A stretch of DNA of 37,071 nt, from positions 1,424 to 38,494 of the IMG/VR virus record IMGVR_UViG_3300030090_005624. One strand, given 5' to 3'. The translations under genes were made by a program, and so were the position numbers. Below, piece after piece: positions 19,251 through 28,196 of the stretch. The stretch comes from a virus. The notes under the pieces are model-generated. The model ran no database searches and was not told the DNA's origin. It saw nothing but the letters and a program-made list of their open reading frames with translations. Positions within the stretch are counted from its first letter, which is position 1; every line of letters begins with the position of its first letter.

Positions 19251-20226
19251 CTGTAAAGAGTGTGGTAAAGATTTTGGCTCTGAGGCGGCACTTCATCGCC
19301 ATCTAAAAGGTCATGATATGACACTTGCGGATTATTATACAAAACATTTTCCAAGAAAAAATTTATTGACTGGTGATCTTTTACCATTCAAAAACAAGAA
19401 GGATTATTTTGCAAAAGATTTTTCTACATACAGTCAACTTTTAAAATGGTGCCACCATTCAGATGTTGATGAAGTTAAAAAGTATACTTTAAAAAAACTA
19501 AAAGAACGCATACAAGAAAAAGAGTTAAAGCTTGGCCCAACACATCTTGAGCTTTTATTAAGTGATTTACCAACAATAGACATTTACAAAAAGTTTTTCA
19601 CAAGTTACTCTCATGCCTGCAGTCAGGCTGGAGTACGCCCAATGCTATATAGAAACTTGGACGAAAGCTTTTTTACTCAAGAAGGTTTTGACAACTTAGA
19701 AATAGTTATTGACACACGTGAAAACAATCCGCTACCTTTTAAAAATACCAAAAAGTTTGCATTAGACTTTGCAGATTATACTGCAAGTGGCACTAAATAT
19801 GATTATACATTTGTAGAAAGAAAAAGCGAGTCAGATTTTAAATCTACAATGTCGTATAACTTTCCGCGCTTTAGAAAAGAAATGGCAAGAGCAAAAGCAA
19901 TGGACAGTTATGTGTTTGTTGTAGTTGATAGCAGTATACAAAAAATTAAAAAGCAAAATCACTTTTCTCCACATCCCGCAAACTTAAAATTTATTTTTCA
20001 CAATATGAAAGCATTATGCCACGAGTTCCCAGAAACATGTCAATTTGTTTTTTCTGGTAATAGAACTTCTTCGATGGATTTGATTCAAAGAATTTTATAT
20101 TTTGGAAGAAAGATATGGTATTGTGATTTACAATATCATATAGACGCAAGAAATTATGGCTTGGCAAGAAGGCAATCAAAAAAGAAGACTCAGCAAAACC
20201 CGCGATATAAACAAAGAGCTTCTTGA
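19240..20226 (+). CDS. C2H2 zinc finger-XPF/ERCC4-type nuclease, 328 aa
   Basis: Residues 5-25 form a classical C2H2 finger (Cys5, Cys8, His21, His25). The ERCC4 nuclease core follows at about 153-215: VIDTREN (156-162), ADYTASG (178-184) and VERKSESDF (192-200), the V-x-D-x-R-E...ERKxxxD metal site of XPF-family enzymes. It should cut branched or structured DNA. Between the preceding helical gene and the terminase it probably serves recombination, debranching before packaging, or host DNA breakdown. There is no helicase domain. The last 71 nt overlap the terminase gene. Confidence 0.82.
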   Translation: MSFNCKECGKDFGSEAALHRHLKGHDMTLADYYTKHFPRKNLLTGDLLPFKNKKDYFAKDFSTYSQLLKWCHHSDVDEVKKYTLKKLKERIQEKELKLGPTHLELLLSDLPTIDIYKKFFTSYSHACSQAGVRPMLYRNLDESFFTQEGFDNLEIVIDTRENNPLPFKNTKKFALDFADYTASGTKYDYTFVERKSESDFKSTMSYNFPRFRKEMARAKAMDSYVFVVVDSSIQKIKKQNHFSPHPANLKFIFHNMKALCHEFPETCQFVFSGNRTSSMDLIQRILYFGRKIWYCDLQYHIDARNYGLARRQSKKKTQQNPRYKQRAS

Positions 20227-22027
20227 AGGTGATCTTGGTTTCTTAGAAGAAAAAGAAGCCAAGCTTTTACTATATAAGTTCTTGCGAGAAAATACAACTT
20301 TTGCAGCAGATTTACTGATGGGTATAAAACTTTTTCCGTTTCAGCACATGTCCGTGAAGGCTATGTTTGAAACAGATTATTTTATGGGCGTGTGGTCTCG
20401 TGGTATGTCAAAGTCTTTTACAACCGCTATATTTGCCGCGCTCGATGCCACATTGAATCAGGGAGTTGAAATAGGAATACTTTCTAAGTCATTCAGGCAG
20501 GCAAAAATGATCTTCAAGAAAATAGAAGACATTGCGGCAAAACCTGAAGCGGCTTTGTTCGCTCAGTGCATAACAAAGAAAAGCAAAAGTAATGACGAAT
20601 GGTTGTTAGAAATTGGTAGCTCAAGAATACGAGCATTACCATTAGGTGATGGTGAGAAGCTGCGTGGTTTTCGTTTTCATAGAATAATTATTGACGAATT
20701 TTTGCTTATGCCAGAAAGAATTTACAACGAGGTGATTGTACCGTTTTTATCTGTCGTGGAAAACCCAACACAACGGGAAGATTTATACAATCTTGAAACA
20801 GATTTAATTAAACAGGGAAAGATGACCGAAGAAGAAAGATATGTTTGGCCAAATAATAAACTTATAGCACTTTCTTCTGCATCTTATAAATTTGAGTACA
20901 TGTATAAATTATACAGTCAATTTGAAAACTTAATTTTTAATCAAAATTCAAAAGACACCGCTCATAGAACAATTATGCAATTTTCATACGACTGTGCTCC
21001 TAAACAGTTGTACGATCAAAACTTAATCAACCAAGCAAAAGCAACCATGAGTGAATCTCAGTTTGACCGCGAGTTTGGCGCAAAGTTTACAGACGATAGT
21101 AGCGGATATTTTAAAATATCAAAAATGGCAGACTGTACTATACCAGACGGAGAAGATCCCTCTATAGAAGTCGCTGGTGAGCCTGGAGCAGAATACTTGC
21201 TAGCTTTTGACCCAAGCTGGGCGGAAAGTGAAAGCTCTGATGATTTTGCAATACAAGTTTTAAAATTAAATAAAGAAAAACAAATTGGTACCGTGGTTCA
21301 CAGTTATGCGTTGTCTGGTGCAAACATGAAAGATCATATTAGATATTTTCATTATCTGCTTACCAACTTTAATATTGTAATGGTAGTAGGTGACTATGCT
21401 GGTGGCGTACAGTTTTTAAGTGCATGCAATGAAAGTGAAACATTTAAAAAAGATAAAATTAATTTAGGAATTATTGATGTTCCATTTGAGCACTCTGAAA
21501 GTTACAGACAAGACTTACAAAATGCTAGAAATTCTTATAATATAAAAGAAAAAAAGATTTGCTATTTAAGAAAACCTACAAGCAATTGGATTAGACAAGC
21601 TAACGAGTTATTACAATCTAATTTTGACCATAAAAGAATATTTTTTGCGTCAAGAGCTATTGACGACTCGTATCAAAATCAAAAAAGAAAACATATACCA
21701 ATTGATACATTAAAATATCTGCGCGCTGGCGATAACGAGAAAATGGGCAGAGAAGCAAAAATGATTGATTTCATTGAACATCAAACAGACATAATCGATT
21801 TAACAAAAGTAGAATGCGCACTTATACAAATAACCACAACTTCCCAAGGTACGCAAACTTTTGACCTTCCGCCTAATCTAAAAAGGCAATCTGGCAGAGA
21901 TAAAGCTAGAAAAGATAGCTATTCAGCTTTAGTATTAGGCAACTGGATGGTAAAAACGTATTTTGATATGATGAACTTTAAACAAGAGTCTGTTCAATCT
22001 ACTTTTACTCCCATGTTTATAAACTAA
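20156..22027 (+). CDS. terL: Terminase large subunit, 623 aa
   Basis: This is the packaging motor ATPase with a nuclease domain. The Walker A is unusual: SRGMSKSFTT (81-90), lacking the usual second Gly of GxGKS. Walker B with the catalytic acid is IIIDEF (177-182), and the coupling motif is probably ALSSAS (238-243). The nuclease domain starts at LLAFDPSWAES (metal Asp352), with VVGDYAGG as a second acidic strand. Full length for the family. ATG 20156 overlaps the nuclease gene by 71 nt, with no better start downstream. It translocates DNA into proheads and cuts the concatemer. Confidence 0.93.
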   Translation: MAWQEGNQKRRLSKTRDINKELLEGDLGFLEEKEAKLLLYKFLRENTTFAADLLMGIKLFPFQHMSVKAMFETDYFMGVWSRGMSKSFTTAIFAALDATLNQGVEIGILSKSFRQAKMIFKKIEDIAAKPEAALFAQCITKKSKSNDEWLLEIGSSRIRALPLGDGEKLRGFRFHRIIIDEFLLMPERIYNEVIVPFLSVVENPTQREDLYNLETDLIKQGKMTEEERYVWPNNKLIALSSASYKFEYMYKLYSQFENLIFNQNSKDTAHRTIMQFSYDCAPKQLYDQNLINQAKATMSESQFDREFGAKFTDDSSGYFKISKMADCTIPDGEDPSIEVAGEPGAEYLLAFDPSWAESESSDDFAIQVLKLNKEKQIGTVVHSYALSGANMKDHIRYFHYLLTNFNIVMVVGDYAGGVQFLSACNESETFKKDKINLGIIDVPFEHSESYRQDLQNARNSYNIKEKKICYLRKPTSNWIRQANELLQSNFDHKRIFFASRAIDDSYQNQKRKHIPIDTLKYLRAGDNEKMGREAKMIDFIEHQTDIIDLTKVECALIQITTTSQGTQTFDLPPNLKRQSGRDKARKDSYSALVLGNWMVKTYFDMMNFKQESVQSTFTPMFIN

Positions 22028-22038
22028 AAGTAACTTTT

Positions 22039-22056
22039 TTAACTTTTAAAAGTTAA
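22039..22056. repeat. Perfect 18-bp palindrome between terL and portal genes
   Basis: TTAACTTTTAAAAGTTAA has no loop and is entirely AT apart from one C/G pair per arm. It is followed 14 nt later by a GTGTAA motif and then the portal start at 22086. It could be an operator or a weak terminator. Confidence 0.5.
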
Positions 22057-22070
22057 CATTCATAACTTTC

Positions 22071-22076
22071 GTGTAA
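22071..22076 (+). promoter_or_regulatory. GTGTAA motif upstream of the portal gene
   Basis: TTTCGTGTAACTAAAACAA, 9 nt before ATG 22086. Confidence 0.5.
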
Positions 22077-22085
22077 CTAAAACAA

Positions 22086-24092
22086 ATGGCCTCTAAAAGA
22101 AAATATACAAAGAAATCGGAATATTGGAATAAATTTGGCAAAGCTAGCTCTATTGAAGAAACTTTAGCTAATAATCCTTTGTTGCAAAACAGTACGTATT
22201 CTCCTAGTATTGAAGGAGAACCGTATATTGGTTCAACCGCAAAAGCTTCTTATGTTAGAGGGGGAGGTAATCCAGAGGTTAGAACTCGTTCAAATAGAAT
22301 TCATAGGGTACCTCAGAGAGATCAATACACAAATATTCGTGATGGACTATTGCCATACGATTACGCTGTTAGCGGTATCAATGTCAGAGAGGCTATCGAG
22401 CTTTGCCAAAAAGCATATGCAAATGTAGCTATTTTTAGAAATGCTATTGATATCATGGCAGAATTTTCTAATGCAGATCTTTTCTTGGATTCTGGCAGTA
22501 AAAGATCAAGGGATTTTATTGAAGCTTGGTTTAGAAAAATTAAGATCTGGAAATTAAAAGATCAATATTTTCGCGAATATTATAGATCTGGTAATATTTT
22601 CTTTTACAAGATCGACGGTAAATTCAATACTGAAGATTATGTTAAGATGCTAAAAACTTATGGATCAAATGGAGTATCTTTAAATAAGTTGCCAGTGCGA
22701 TATATTATGCTTAATCCTTTTGATGTAGTAGCAAGAAGAACTACTGGGTTTGAAACCACAGGAGTTTATGCAAAAGTTTTAAGTGAGTATGAAATTGAAA
22801 GATTAAAAAATCCAAAAAATGATTATGATCGTGAGGTCTACGAATCTTTGCCACAAGAAATGAAAGATAACTTTAGTAGGAATGGATATTTTCTTGACGG
22901 AGCTAAACTTGAGCTAGAGCCAGAAAGGCTAAGATATTCTTTTTACAAAAAGCAAGATTATGAGCCTTTTTCTGTACCATTTGGCTTTTCAGTTTTAAAA
23001 GACATTAACATGAAACTTGAGTTCAAGAAGATTGACCAAGCTATTGTCAGAACTATTGAAAACGTCATTTTGTTGATTACAATGGGCAATGAGCCTAACA
23101 AGGGAGGCATTAATCATAACAACCTTGCGGCAATGCAAGAACTGTTTAGAAATGAAAGCGTTGGCCGAGTCTTAATATCTGATTATACAACTAAAGCTGA
23201 ATTTTTAATTCCTGATATGAACAAAGTATTGGGATATGAAAAATACAGAATTGTTAACGAAGATATCAAGGAGGGTTTACAAAATATAGTTGTTGGCAGC
23301 GAAAAATATAGTAACACTGCAGTAAAAGCAGAAATCTTTTTAGAAAGATTAAAAGAAGCTCGAGAAGCTTTTATCAACGATTTCCTACAACCTGAAATCA
23401 AACAGGTATGCAAAAACATGGGTTTTAGAAATTATCCAATTGTAAGATTTAAAGAAGTTGACACTAAAGATGAGACTCAATTGCAACGTGTTGCCACGCG
23501 ACTTATGGAGCTTGGTTTAATGACTCCGCAACAAGGCATGGATGTTATAAACAAGGGAGTATTTCCAAATTCAGAAGAAGTTGACAAAAGTCAAGAAAAA
23601 TTCATCGAGCAGCGCAAGCAAGGGTACTACAATCCGTTGGTTGGTGGCGCGCCTATGATGGATCTAGATGATGACTTAGGTGAGCCAGAGAAAACTGAGC
23701 AGACCGTACCAGGAACTCCTGGTCGACCAAGCGGCACTACAGGTATTCCACAAGAAATCGCGCGCTCAGAAATATCTGCTAAAAACATTACAAATGTTAT
23801 TCATGCAAGTGAAAAATTAGAAACTTTTGGTAAGAAGCAGGCAAGAAAACACTACAAGATCAAAAGATTGTCAAAAACACAAAATGAAACAGTCAATGAT
23901 TTATGTAAAAAAGTGATTATGGCTAGTGATATGGAAGACTGGGAAAATCAAATCAGTAAATGTTTTGAAGACTCAAACTCTATACTCGGACTATCGACGA
24001 TGGAGGAAATTGAAAAAACTGCAGAAGAACATCACTTAACTGATTACAGCGCAGCATTGATTTATCATTCGAAAAATTTCTCAAACGAATAA
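22086..24092 (+). CDS. Portal protein, 668 aa
   Basis: The gene lies between terL and the protease/scaffold gene and has the length of T4-type portals. The N-terminus is basic and flexible. The core includes IELCQKAYANVAIFRNAIDIMAE (102-124) and KLRYSF-like strands. A long helix runs through KIDQAIVRTIENVILLITMGN (about 315-335). The C-terminal region is acidic and Pro-rich (TEQTVPGTPGRPSGTTG) before a last helical domain. It forms the dodecameric ring at one capsid vertex through which DNA is pumped. Assignment depends mainly on position, size and overall pattern. Confidence 0.85.
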   Translation: MASKRKYTKKSEYWNKFGKASSIEETLANNPLLQNSTYSPSIEGEPYIGSTAKASYVRGGGNPEVRTRSNRIHRVPQRDQYTNIRDGLLPYDYAVSGINVREAIELCQKAYANVAIFRNAIDIMAEFSNADLFLDSGSKRSRDFIEAWFRKIKIWKLKDQYFREYYRSGNIFFYKIDGKFNTEDYVKMLKTYGSNGVSLNKLPVRYIMLNPFDVVARRTTGFETTGVYAKVLSEYEIERLKNPKNDYDREVYESLPQEMKDNFSRNGYFLDGAKLELEPERLRYSFYKKQDYEPFSVPFGFSVLKDINMKLEFKKIDQAIVRTIENVILLITMGNEPNKGGINHNNLAAMQELFRNESVGRVLISDYTTKAEFLIPDMNKVLGYEKYRIVNEDIKEGLQNIVVGSEKYSNTAVKAEIFLERLKEAREAFINDFLQPEIKQVCKNMGFRNYPIVRFKEVDTKDETQLQRVATRLMELGLMTPQQGMDVINKGVFPNSEEVDKSQEKFIEQRKQGYYNPLVGGAPMMDLDDDLGEPEKTEQTVPGTPGRPSGTTGIPQEIARSEISAKNITNVIHASEKLETFGKKQARKHYKIKRLSKTQNETVNDLCKKVIMASDMEDWENQISKCFEDSNSILGLSTMEEIEKTAEEHHLTDYSAALIYHSKNFSNE

Positions 24093-24097
24093 AAACT

Positions 24098-24103
24098 GTG
24101 TAA
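24098..24103 (+). promoter_or_regulatory. GTGTAA motif upstream of the protease/scaffold gene
   Basis: AACTGTGTAACAGGTTAATAG, 30 nt before ATG 24134; CTGTGTAACAG is itself a short imperfect palindrome. Confidence 0.45.
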
Positions 24104-24133
24104 CAGGTTAATAGGTACCAACAGTTTACGTAC

Positions 24134-25750
24134 ATGTATAAACACACAACAACATTCCTGCAGCCAATTATTGCATCAGCAGATATTGATCAAGACAGCC
24201 TGCAGATTTCTCAAGCATCACTAGACAGCCTAAAAACATTAATGCCCGAGTCGATCGACTTGGATAAAAATATTGATTTAGTTGGCGTCGCTTTTAACGC
24301 TGCTGTTGTTAATAAATTTAACAGAAATCATGATGGTATTGGCACTGAGACAGCTTTAGCGGTTAAAGACTATTTTGTTCACAAGCCTACCAACATAGAA
24401 CATAAAAAACAAAGAATTGTAGGCCACATTGTTTCTTCCGCTTTTTCTAGTTATGGAGATAACGAATTAGTTTCTGACGAAGAATTAAGAGAAACAAAAG
24501 ATCCTTTTAACATTGCATTAGGTGCAGTAGTTTACAGAATGGTTGATAAAAAGTTTGCAGAATTAATTAATCAGTCAGTTGATCCAGAAAGCCCATTGCA
24601 CAATCAAGTTTCTGCAAGTTGGGAGATAGGATTCAATGACTATCAAATTGCTCTGGGTAGCGAAGATTTATCTGAAGCAGAAATAGTCACTGATGAAAAG
24701 CAAATCAAAGAACTAAGTCAGTATCTAAAAGCTGCAGAAGGCAACGGTACTATGAAAGATGGCACATTAGTGCGAAGACTTGTAGTTGGCAACGTTTATC
24801 CGTTAGGAATAGGGTTTACTGCTAATCCAGCAGCCGATGTAGAAGGCGTTGTTCTAACAGAGAAAGATAGTGTTTCCTTTAACGATGAAGATGACGCATC
24901 AGTTATTGCTCCAGAAAAAGCTGACAAAATATTAAAAAATATTTTAAATTTTAAAAATAAAATTTCACAAAGTGAAAAAAACACTGTAAAAAATCAACAA
25001 GAAAGTAATTCAAGCATTATGAATACAGAACAACTAATCCAAGAGATTAAATCTGTGCTAGATGAAAAGCTTTCTTCTGAAAAAGTGTCTTCGGACAATT
25101 TCGCAGAAGAGTCTGTGGCTTCCATTTCTTCTATTGTGAATCAAGCGATTCGCGAAAAGAATGAAGAGTACAAAAATGAACTCTCGAAGGCACAAGAAGA
25201 AAAAGCTCAAGTCGAGGCTCAGCAAAAAGAACTCACCGCGTCAGTGGAGACTCTTAGCGAGAAGCTCCAAGCGGCCGAAGACAAAATTCGTCAATTCGAA
25301 GAAGATATCAACCGCCAGCAGGCAGTTGCTAGATTCGACGCTCGTATGGAAACAATCGAGCAGGGTTACGAATTAAACGAGGACGACCTTAAGATCGTTG
25401 CATCTGAGGTAAAAGACCTAGAAGAGTCTGATGAAGCTTTTGCTTCTTATCAGGAAAAGCTTGGTGTTATCTTCGCTCATAAGAGCAAGGAGCACATTCA
25501 AGCTCAGAAAGAAAAATTTGACGCAGCTGTAGCTGAGGCGGTAGAAAAGAAAGTTTCTTCTTTAGAAGAATCTAAAGCTTCTACTGAAGAGGCCACTGCA
25601 GAAGTAAATTTAGAAGAGGTTTTAGATGAAGCTCAAGAGACAACTCCTGAGATTGCTAATACCAATGAAGCTTCTTCTGGAGAGGCGGAAACTCTGAAAT
25701 CAAAGTTCCAATCCGCGTTTAGCAAAGAAAACATTAAAATAACCTACTAA
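24134..25750 (+). CDS. Prohead protease-scaffold fusion, 538 aa
   Basis: The N-terminal 240 residues look like a head maturation protease: NIEHKKQRIVGHI (His90), VSASWEIGF (Ser160 or Ser162) and VYPLGIGFTANPAADVEGVV. These match the His/Ser pattern of phage prohead proteases. From about residue 296 (MNTEQLIQEIKSV) the protein is a Lys/Glu/Gln-rich coiled coil typical of scaffolds, ending at SAFSKENIKITY. Codon use becomes more GC-rich after the internal Met at 25019, and the 11 nt CAAGCATTATG around it also precede the next gene. A separate scaffold could therefore be translated internally. The protease would later remove it. Confidence 0.78.
   Translation: MYKHTTTFLQPIIASADIDQDSLQISQASLDSLKTLMPESIDLDKNIDLVGVAFNAAVVNKFNRNHDGIGTETALAVKDYFVHKPTNIEHKKQRIVGHIVSSAFSSYGDNELVSDEELRETKDPFNIALGAVVYRMVDKKFAELINQSVDPESPLHNQVSASWEIGFNDYQIALGSEDLSEAEIVTDEKQIKELSQYLKAAEGNGTMKDGTLVRRLVVGNVYPLGIGFTANPAADVEGVVLTEKDSVSFNDEDDASVIAPEKADKILKNILNFKNKISQSEKNTVKNQQESNSSIMNTEQLIQEIKSVLDEKLSSEKVSSDNFAEESVASISSIVNQAIREKNEEYKNELSKAQEEKAQVEAQQKELTASVETLSEKLQAAEDKIRQFEEDINRQQAVARFDARMETIEQGYELNEDDLKIVASEVKDLEESDEAFASYQEKLGVIFAHKSKEHIQAQKEKFDAAVAEAVEKKVSSLEESKASTEEATAEVNLEEVLDEAQETTPEIANTNEASSGEAETLKSKFQSAFSKENIKITY
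25019..25750 (+). CDS. Possible internally initiated scaffold protein, 243 aa
   Basis: This in-frame internal ATG (residue 296 of the fusion) would give a free coiled-coil scaffold. Support: the sequence CAAGCATTATG is identical to that at the next gene's start (25759); the downstream half has the codon preference of the highly expressed capsid gene; and several phages make protease and scaffold from nested starts. No strong ribosome-binding site is visible. Confidence 0.4.
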   Translation: MNTEQLIQEIKSVLDEKLSSEKVSSDNFAEESVASISSIVNQAIREKNEEYKNELSKAQEEKAQVEAQQKELTASVETLSEKLQAAEDKIRQFEEDINRQQAVARFDARMETIEQGYELNEDDLKIVASEVKDLEESDEAFASYQEKLGVIFAHKSKEHIQAQKEKFDAAVAEAVEKKVSSLEESKASTEEATAEVNLEEVLDEAQETTPEIANTNEASSGEAETLKSKFQSAFSKENIKITY

Positions 25751-25758
25751 CAAGCATT

Positions 25759-26475
25759 ATGGCATATAGATTATTACCATTCAGACAATACGACGAAAAC
25801 GACGTTATTAATCTGTTCGCCAATGATACGTCGGACGCTAAGCCGACTACCAATGGGAACGGAAGTGCAGGAGTTTTTGTTAGTGTTAAGAGTGGTGGAG
25901 GAAACTTTAGTAAAGACCCCATCACTTACGTTGATCGCACGGAGCTTTCTGCTTCTTACGATCATGTTAAGAACCAGTATCCTGAAGTTCAGTTAAAAGT
26001 TACTGCAGCAGCTGCAGGCGCTTTTGCTGGTGAGGTACTTGGTATTACATTGAAGCAGACCCTTGAAAAGGACGAGAACGAAGAGAAGCTTCTCTACAAT
26101 CCCGTCAAGAGAGACGAGCTTCAAGCTGTACTTTCTGGCCAGGCAGTGCCTATCGCCACGAAAGGTATTTTCACTTTGACAAGTGACGCTTTTGACAACG
26201 CTAACAATGGTACTCCATCTTGTGTACCTGGCACTGCAGCAGTTATTTCTCCTGCAACCGCTGGTAAAGTAAGTGGTGTAGCTTTCTCTAGCTTGTATGG
26301 CGGCTTAGCTACTTCCGTAACTGGTTTGGCTCACGTTGGCCAGGGCGGAACTGTTGTGAAGTATACGACTGACCACGTTGTTGGTACTTGGATTGGTTCA
26401 GGTACAAGAACTTCTGTCGGTCCTGTTACTGATGTACACGCAGGTGCCTATGGCGTCTTAAAACTTAACGTCTAA
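25759..26475 (+). CDS. Probable head decoration/stabilisation protein, 238 aa
   Basis: It lies between scaffold and major capsid genes, where decoration proteins usually are. The product has MAYRLLPFRQYDENDVINLF, then a Gly/Ser/Thr/Val/Ala-rich, strand-rich body (TAAAAGAFAGEVLGITLKQT and VKYTTDHVVGTWIGSG), with no catalytic motif. Its codon use is like that of the capsid gene, suggesting high expression. Assignment by position and composition; it could also be another minor head protein. Confidence 0.65.
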   Translation: MAYRLLPFRQYDENDVINLFANDTSDAKPTTNGNGSAGVFVSVKSGGGNFSKDPITYVDRTELSASYDHVKNQYPEVQLKVTAAAAGAFAGEVLGITLKQTLEKDENEEKLLYNPVKRDELQAVLSGQAVPIATKGIFTLTSDAFDNANNGTPSCVPGTAAVISPATAGKVSGVAFSSLYGGLATSVTGLAHVGQGGTVVKYTTDHVVGTWIGSGTRTSVGPVTDVHAGAYGVLKLNV

Positions 26476-26504
26476 TCTTAGAGTATAGAAAGGAAATAAA
26501 TACA

Positions 26505-27659
26505 ATGAATATTACCTTAAAAAGAACAAATGAACAGCTTGAGTTAGTTCAGGCAATGGCCTCTAAGAACAGAGATGTTGCTTACGAAGCTCAGGTTGCT
26601 TTAGCCGAGTTTATCGGCCCAGTGATTAACGAAGTGGTTAACAACGCTCCTACTTTGAGCAACTTGTTCACCCCGCTTCAGTTTAATGCTGATGACAACC
26701 CCAGCATCCCCTTGGATGTTTATTACGATGTAGCTGACGAAGACTACATTAACGTTTACAGCTCACACGCTCCAGGTGGTCTTCCCACCAACCAAGTTAC
26801 TCCTTCTCATAACGAAGTGAAGTTGGCTACTTACAAGCTCGACACTGCAGTTTCTTTTGATAAGAAATATGCTTCTCGTTCGAGAATGGACGTAGTTAGC
26901 AAAAGTTTCACTCGCGCTGCCCAGGAAATTCTTCTGAAGCAGGAGAGAACTTCTGGTAACTTGTTATTGGGTGCATTAGCAAACGCTTCTACCACTATTG
27001 ATGGTTCAACTAAGAAGCATACATTTGCTAGCAACCAGGCTGGCCGCTTCTTGTTGGATGATCTTAACGCCTTGTTAACCTTGGCCAAGAGAATTCGTCC
27101 TTCGTTTGCTGGCGGAACTCCTGTGGCTGGTAGCGCTGGTATCACGGATCTTATCGTTTCTCCTGAGACTGTTGAAGATCTTCGTGAAATGGCCTACAAC
27201 CCAATCAACACTAGAGATGCTGACGGCGCCGTCGCTGCTTCTGCGGACAACTTAATTGCTGCTCCAGATTCAGTGCGTGCTGGCATGTATACTAGCGCTG
27301 GTATTCCTGAGTTCTACGGCGTAAGCGTAATGGAAATTCACGAGCTTGGTCCAAATAAGAAGTTCACTAAGATCTTCGCTGGCTTGGCTGGTTCTTCCCA
27401 GATGGATAATAACCCGAACGGTGGCGACAGCGCTTTCGATCATGGTGATGCTGATGACTTGGTTATCGGTATTGATCGTAGCCGCGATGCTTTTGTTCGC
27501 GCAATCGCAGTTGACAGTGAGACTGGTTCTGAGTTCAGCTTAGTTGCTGATGATCAGTACAGTGTTCGTCAACAGAAGATTGGCTACTATGGTTCTATTG
27601 AAGAAGGCCGCGTGGTCCTCGACGACAGAGCTATTGTTGGTGTTGCAATCGATCTGTAA
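26505..27659 (+). CDS. Major capsid protein (HK97-like fold), 384 aa
   Basis: A strong ribosome-binding site (AAAGGA) precedes ATG 26505, the best in the window, and codon use is GC-biased, both expected for the most abundant protein. An N-terminal helical segment (LELVQAMASKNRDVAYEAQVA) precedes the shell domain, which includes VSFDKKYASRSRMDVVSKSF, ITDLIVSPETVEDLREMAY and FYGVSVMEIHELG. The end (QKIGYYGSIEEGRVVLDDRAIVGVAIDL) resembles P-domain and A-domain strands of HK97-type capsids. The gene is closed by a strong intrinsic terminator. Confidence 0.88.
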   Translation: MNITLKRTNEQLELVQAMASKNRDVAYEAQVALAEFIGPVINEVVNNAPTLSNLFTPLQFNADDNPSIPLDVYYDVADEDYINVYSSHAPGGLPTNQVTPSHNEVKLATYKLDTAVSFDKKYASRSRMDVVSKSFTRAAQEILLKQERTSGNLLLGALANASTTIDGSTKKHTFASNQAGRFLLDDLNALLTLAKRIRPSFAGGTPVAGSAGITDLIVSPETVEDLREMAYNPINTRDADGAVAASADNLIAAPDSVRAGMYTSAGIPEFYGVSVMEIHELGPNKKFTKIFAGLAGSSQMDNNPNGGDSAFDHGDADDLVIGIDRSRDAFVRAIAVDSETGSEFSLVADDQYSVRQQKIGYYGSIEEGRVVLDDRAIVGVAIDL

Positions 27660-27680
27660 TCCATATCGACACAAACTCTT

Positions 27681-27708
27681 AACCCGCTCCATTTGGGGCG
27701 GGTTTTTT
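27681..27708 (+). terminator. Strong intrinsic terminator after the capsid gene
   Basis: AACCCGC-(TCC-ATTT-GGG)-GCGGGTT, a stem of about 10 bp followed by a TTTTTT run (27703-27708). It is the clearest rho-independent terminator in the window and isolates the capsid operon. Confidence 0.9.
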
Positions 27709-27730
27709 ATTTCTATTTTTAACTTAAAAA

Positions 27731-27736
27731 GTGTAA
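27731..27736 (+). promoter_or_regulatory. GTGTAA motif downstream of the capsid terminator
   Basis: AAAAGTGTAATAAGAATAG, 40 nt before ATG 27777, restarts transcription after the terminator. AAGG at 27761 may be the ribosome-binding site. Confidence 0.55.
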
Positions 27737-27776
27737 TAAGAATAGAATTCAAAGGTATAAGGAAATATTATAAAAT

Positions 27777-28196
27777 ATGAAAAAGACTACTTCAAAAAGA
27801 AAAGCTTCTGCTAAGAAGCCCAGAAAAAAGACGGTTGCTAAAAAACAGTCTGAGTTGGAACAACTTAATTTAATGGACGGAAAACTAGAAGTTGATAAAG
27901 TCAGAGAGCTTGAGGAGCTTTTAGGCGTGGATCAAACAACAGTATTTAAAACTAATGATTTAGAAGTTTTTAAAGACGACTTATCAGATATGACTTTAAC
28001 AGACATGCAAGCTTTAGCGGTAGAAGCTGGAGTATTTCCATCTGGTAATAGATCTGCTCTTAAACAAAAACTAGTAAAAGAGTTTGTTAGCCAGACAAAA
28101 GGTCGTAGATATACCACTGGTGAACAAAAGCCAATTATCGATCCAAGTGATCCACAATTTGATAAAGTAAAAAAACTAATGTCTGAAGGTTTCTAA
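27777..28196 (+). CDS. Basic protein with SAP-like domain, 139 aa
   Basis: The first 24 residues are almost all Lys/Arg/Ser/Thr/Ala (MKKTTSKRKASAKKPRKKT), like a DNA-binding tail. Residues 71-103 (MTLTDMQALAVEAGVFPSGNR, then ALKQKLVKEF) match the helix-extended-helix pattern of SAP domains. It probably contacts DNA, perhaps inside the capsid or at the neck. Its TAA overlaps the next ATG. Confidence 0.65.
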   Translation: MKKTTSKRKASAKKPRKKTVAKKQSELEQLNLMDGKLEVDKVRELEELLGVDQTTVFKTNDLEVFKDDLSDMTLTDMQALAVEAGVFPSGNRSALKQKLVKEFVSQTKGRRYTTGEQKPIIDPSDPQFDKVKKLMSEGF

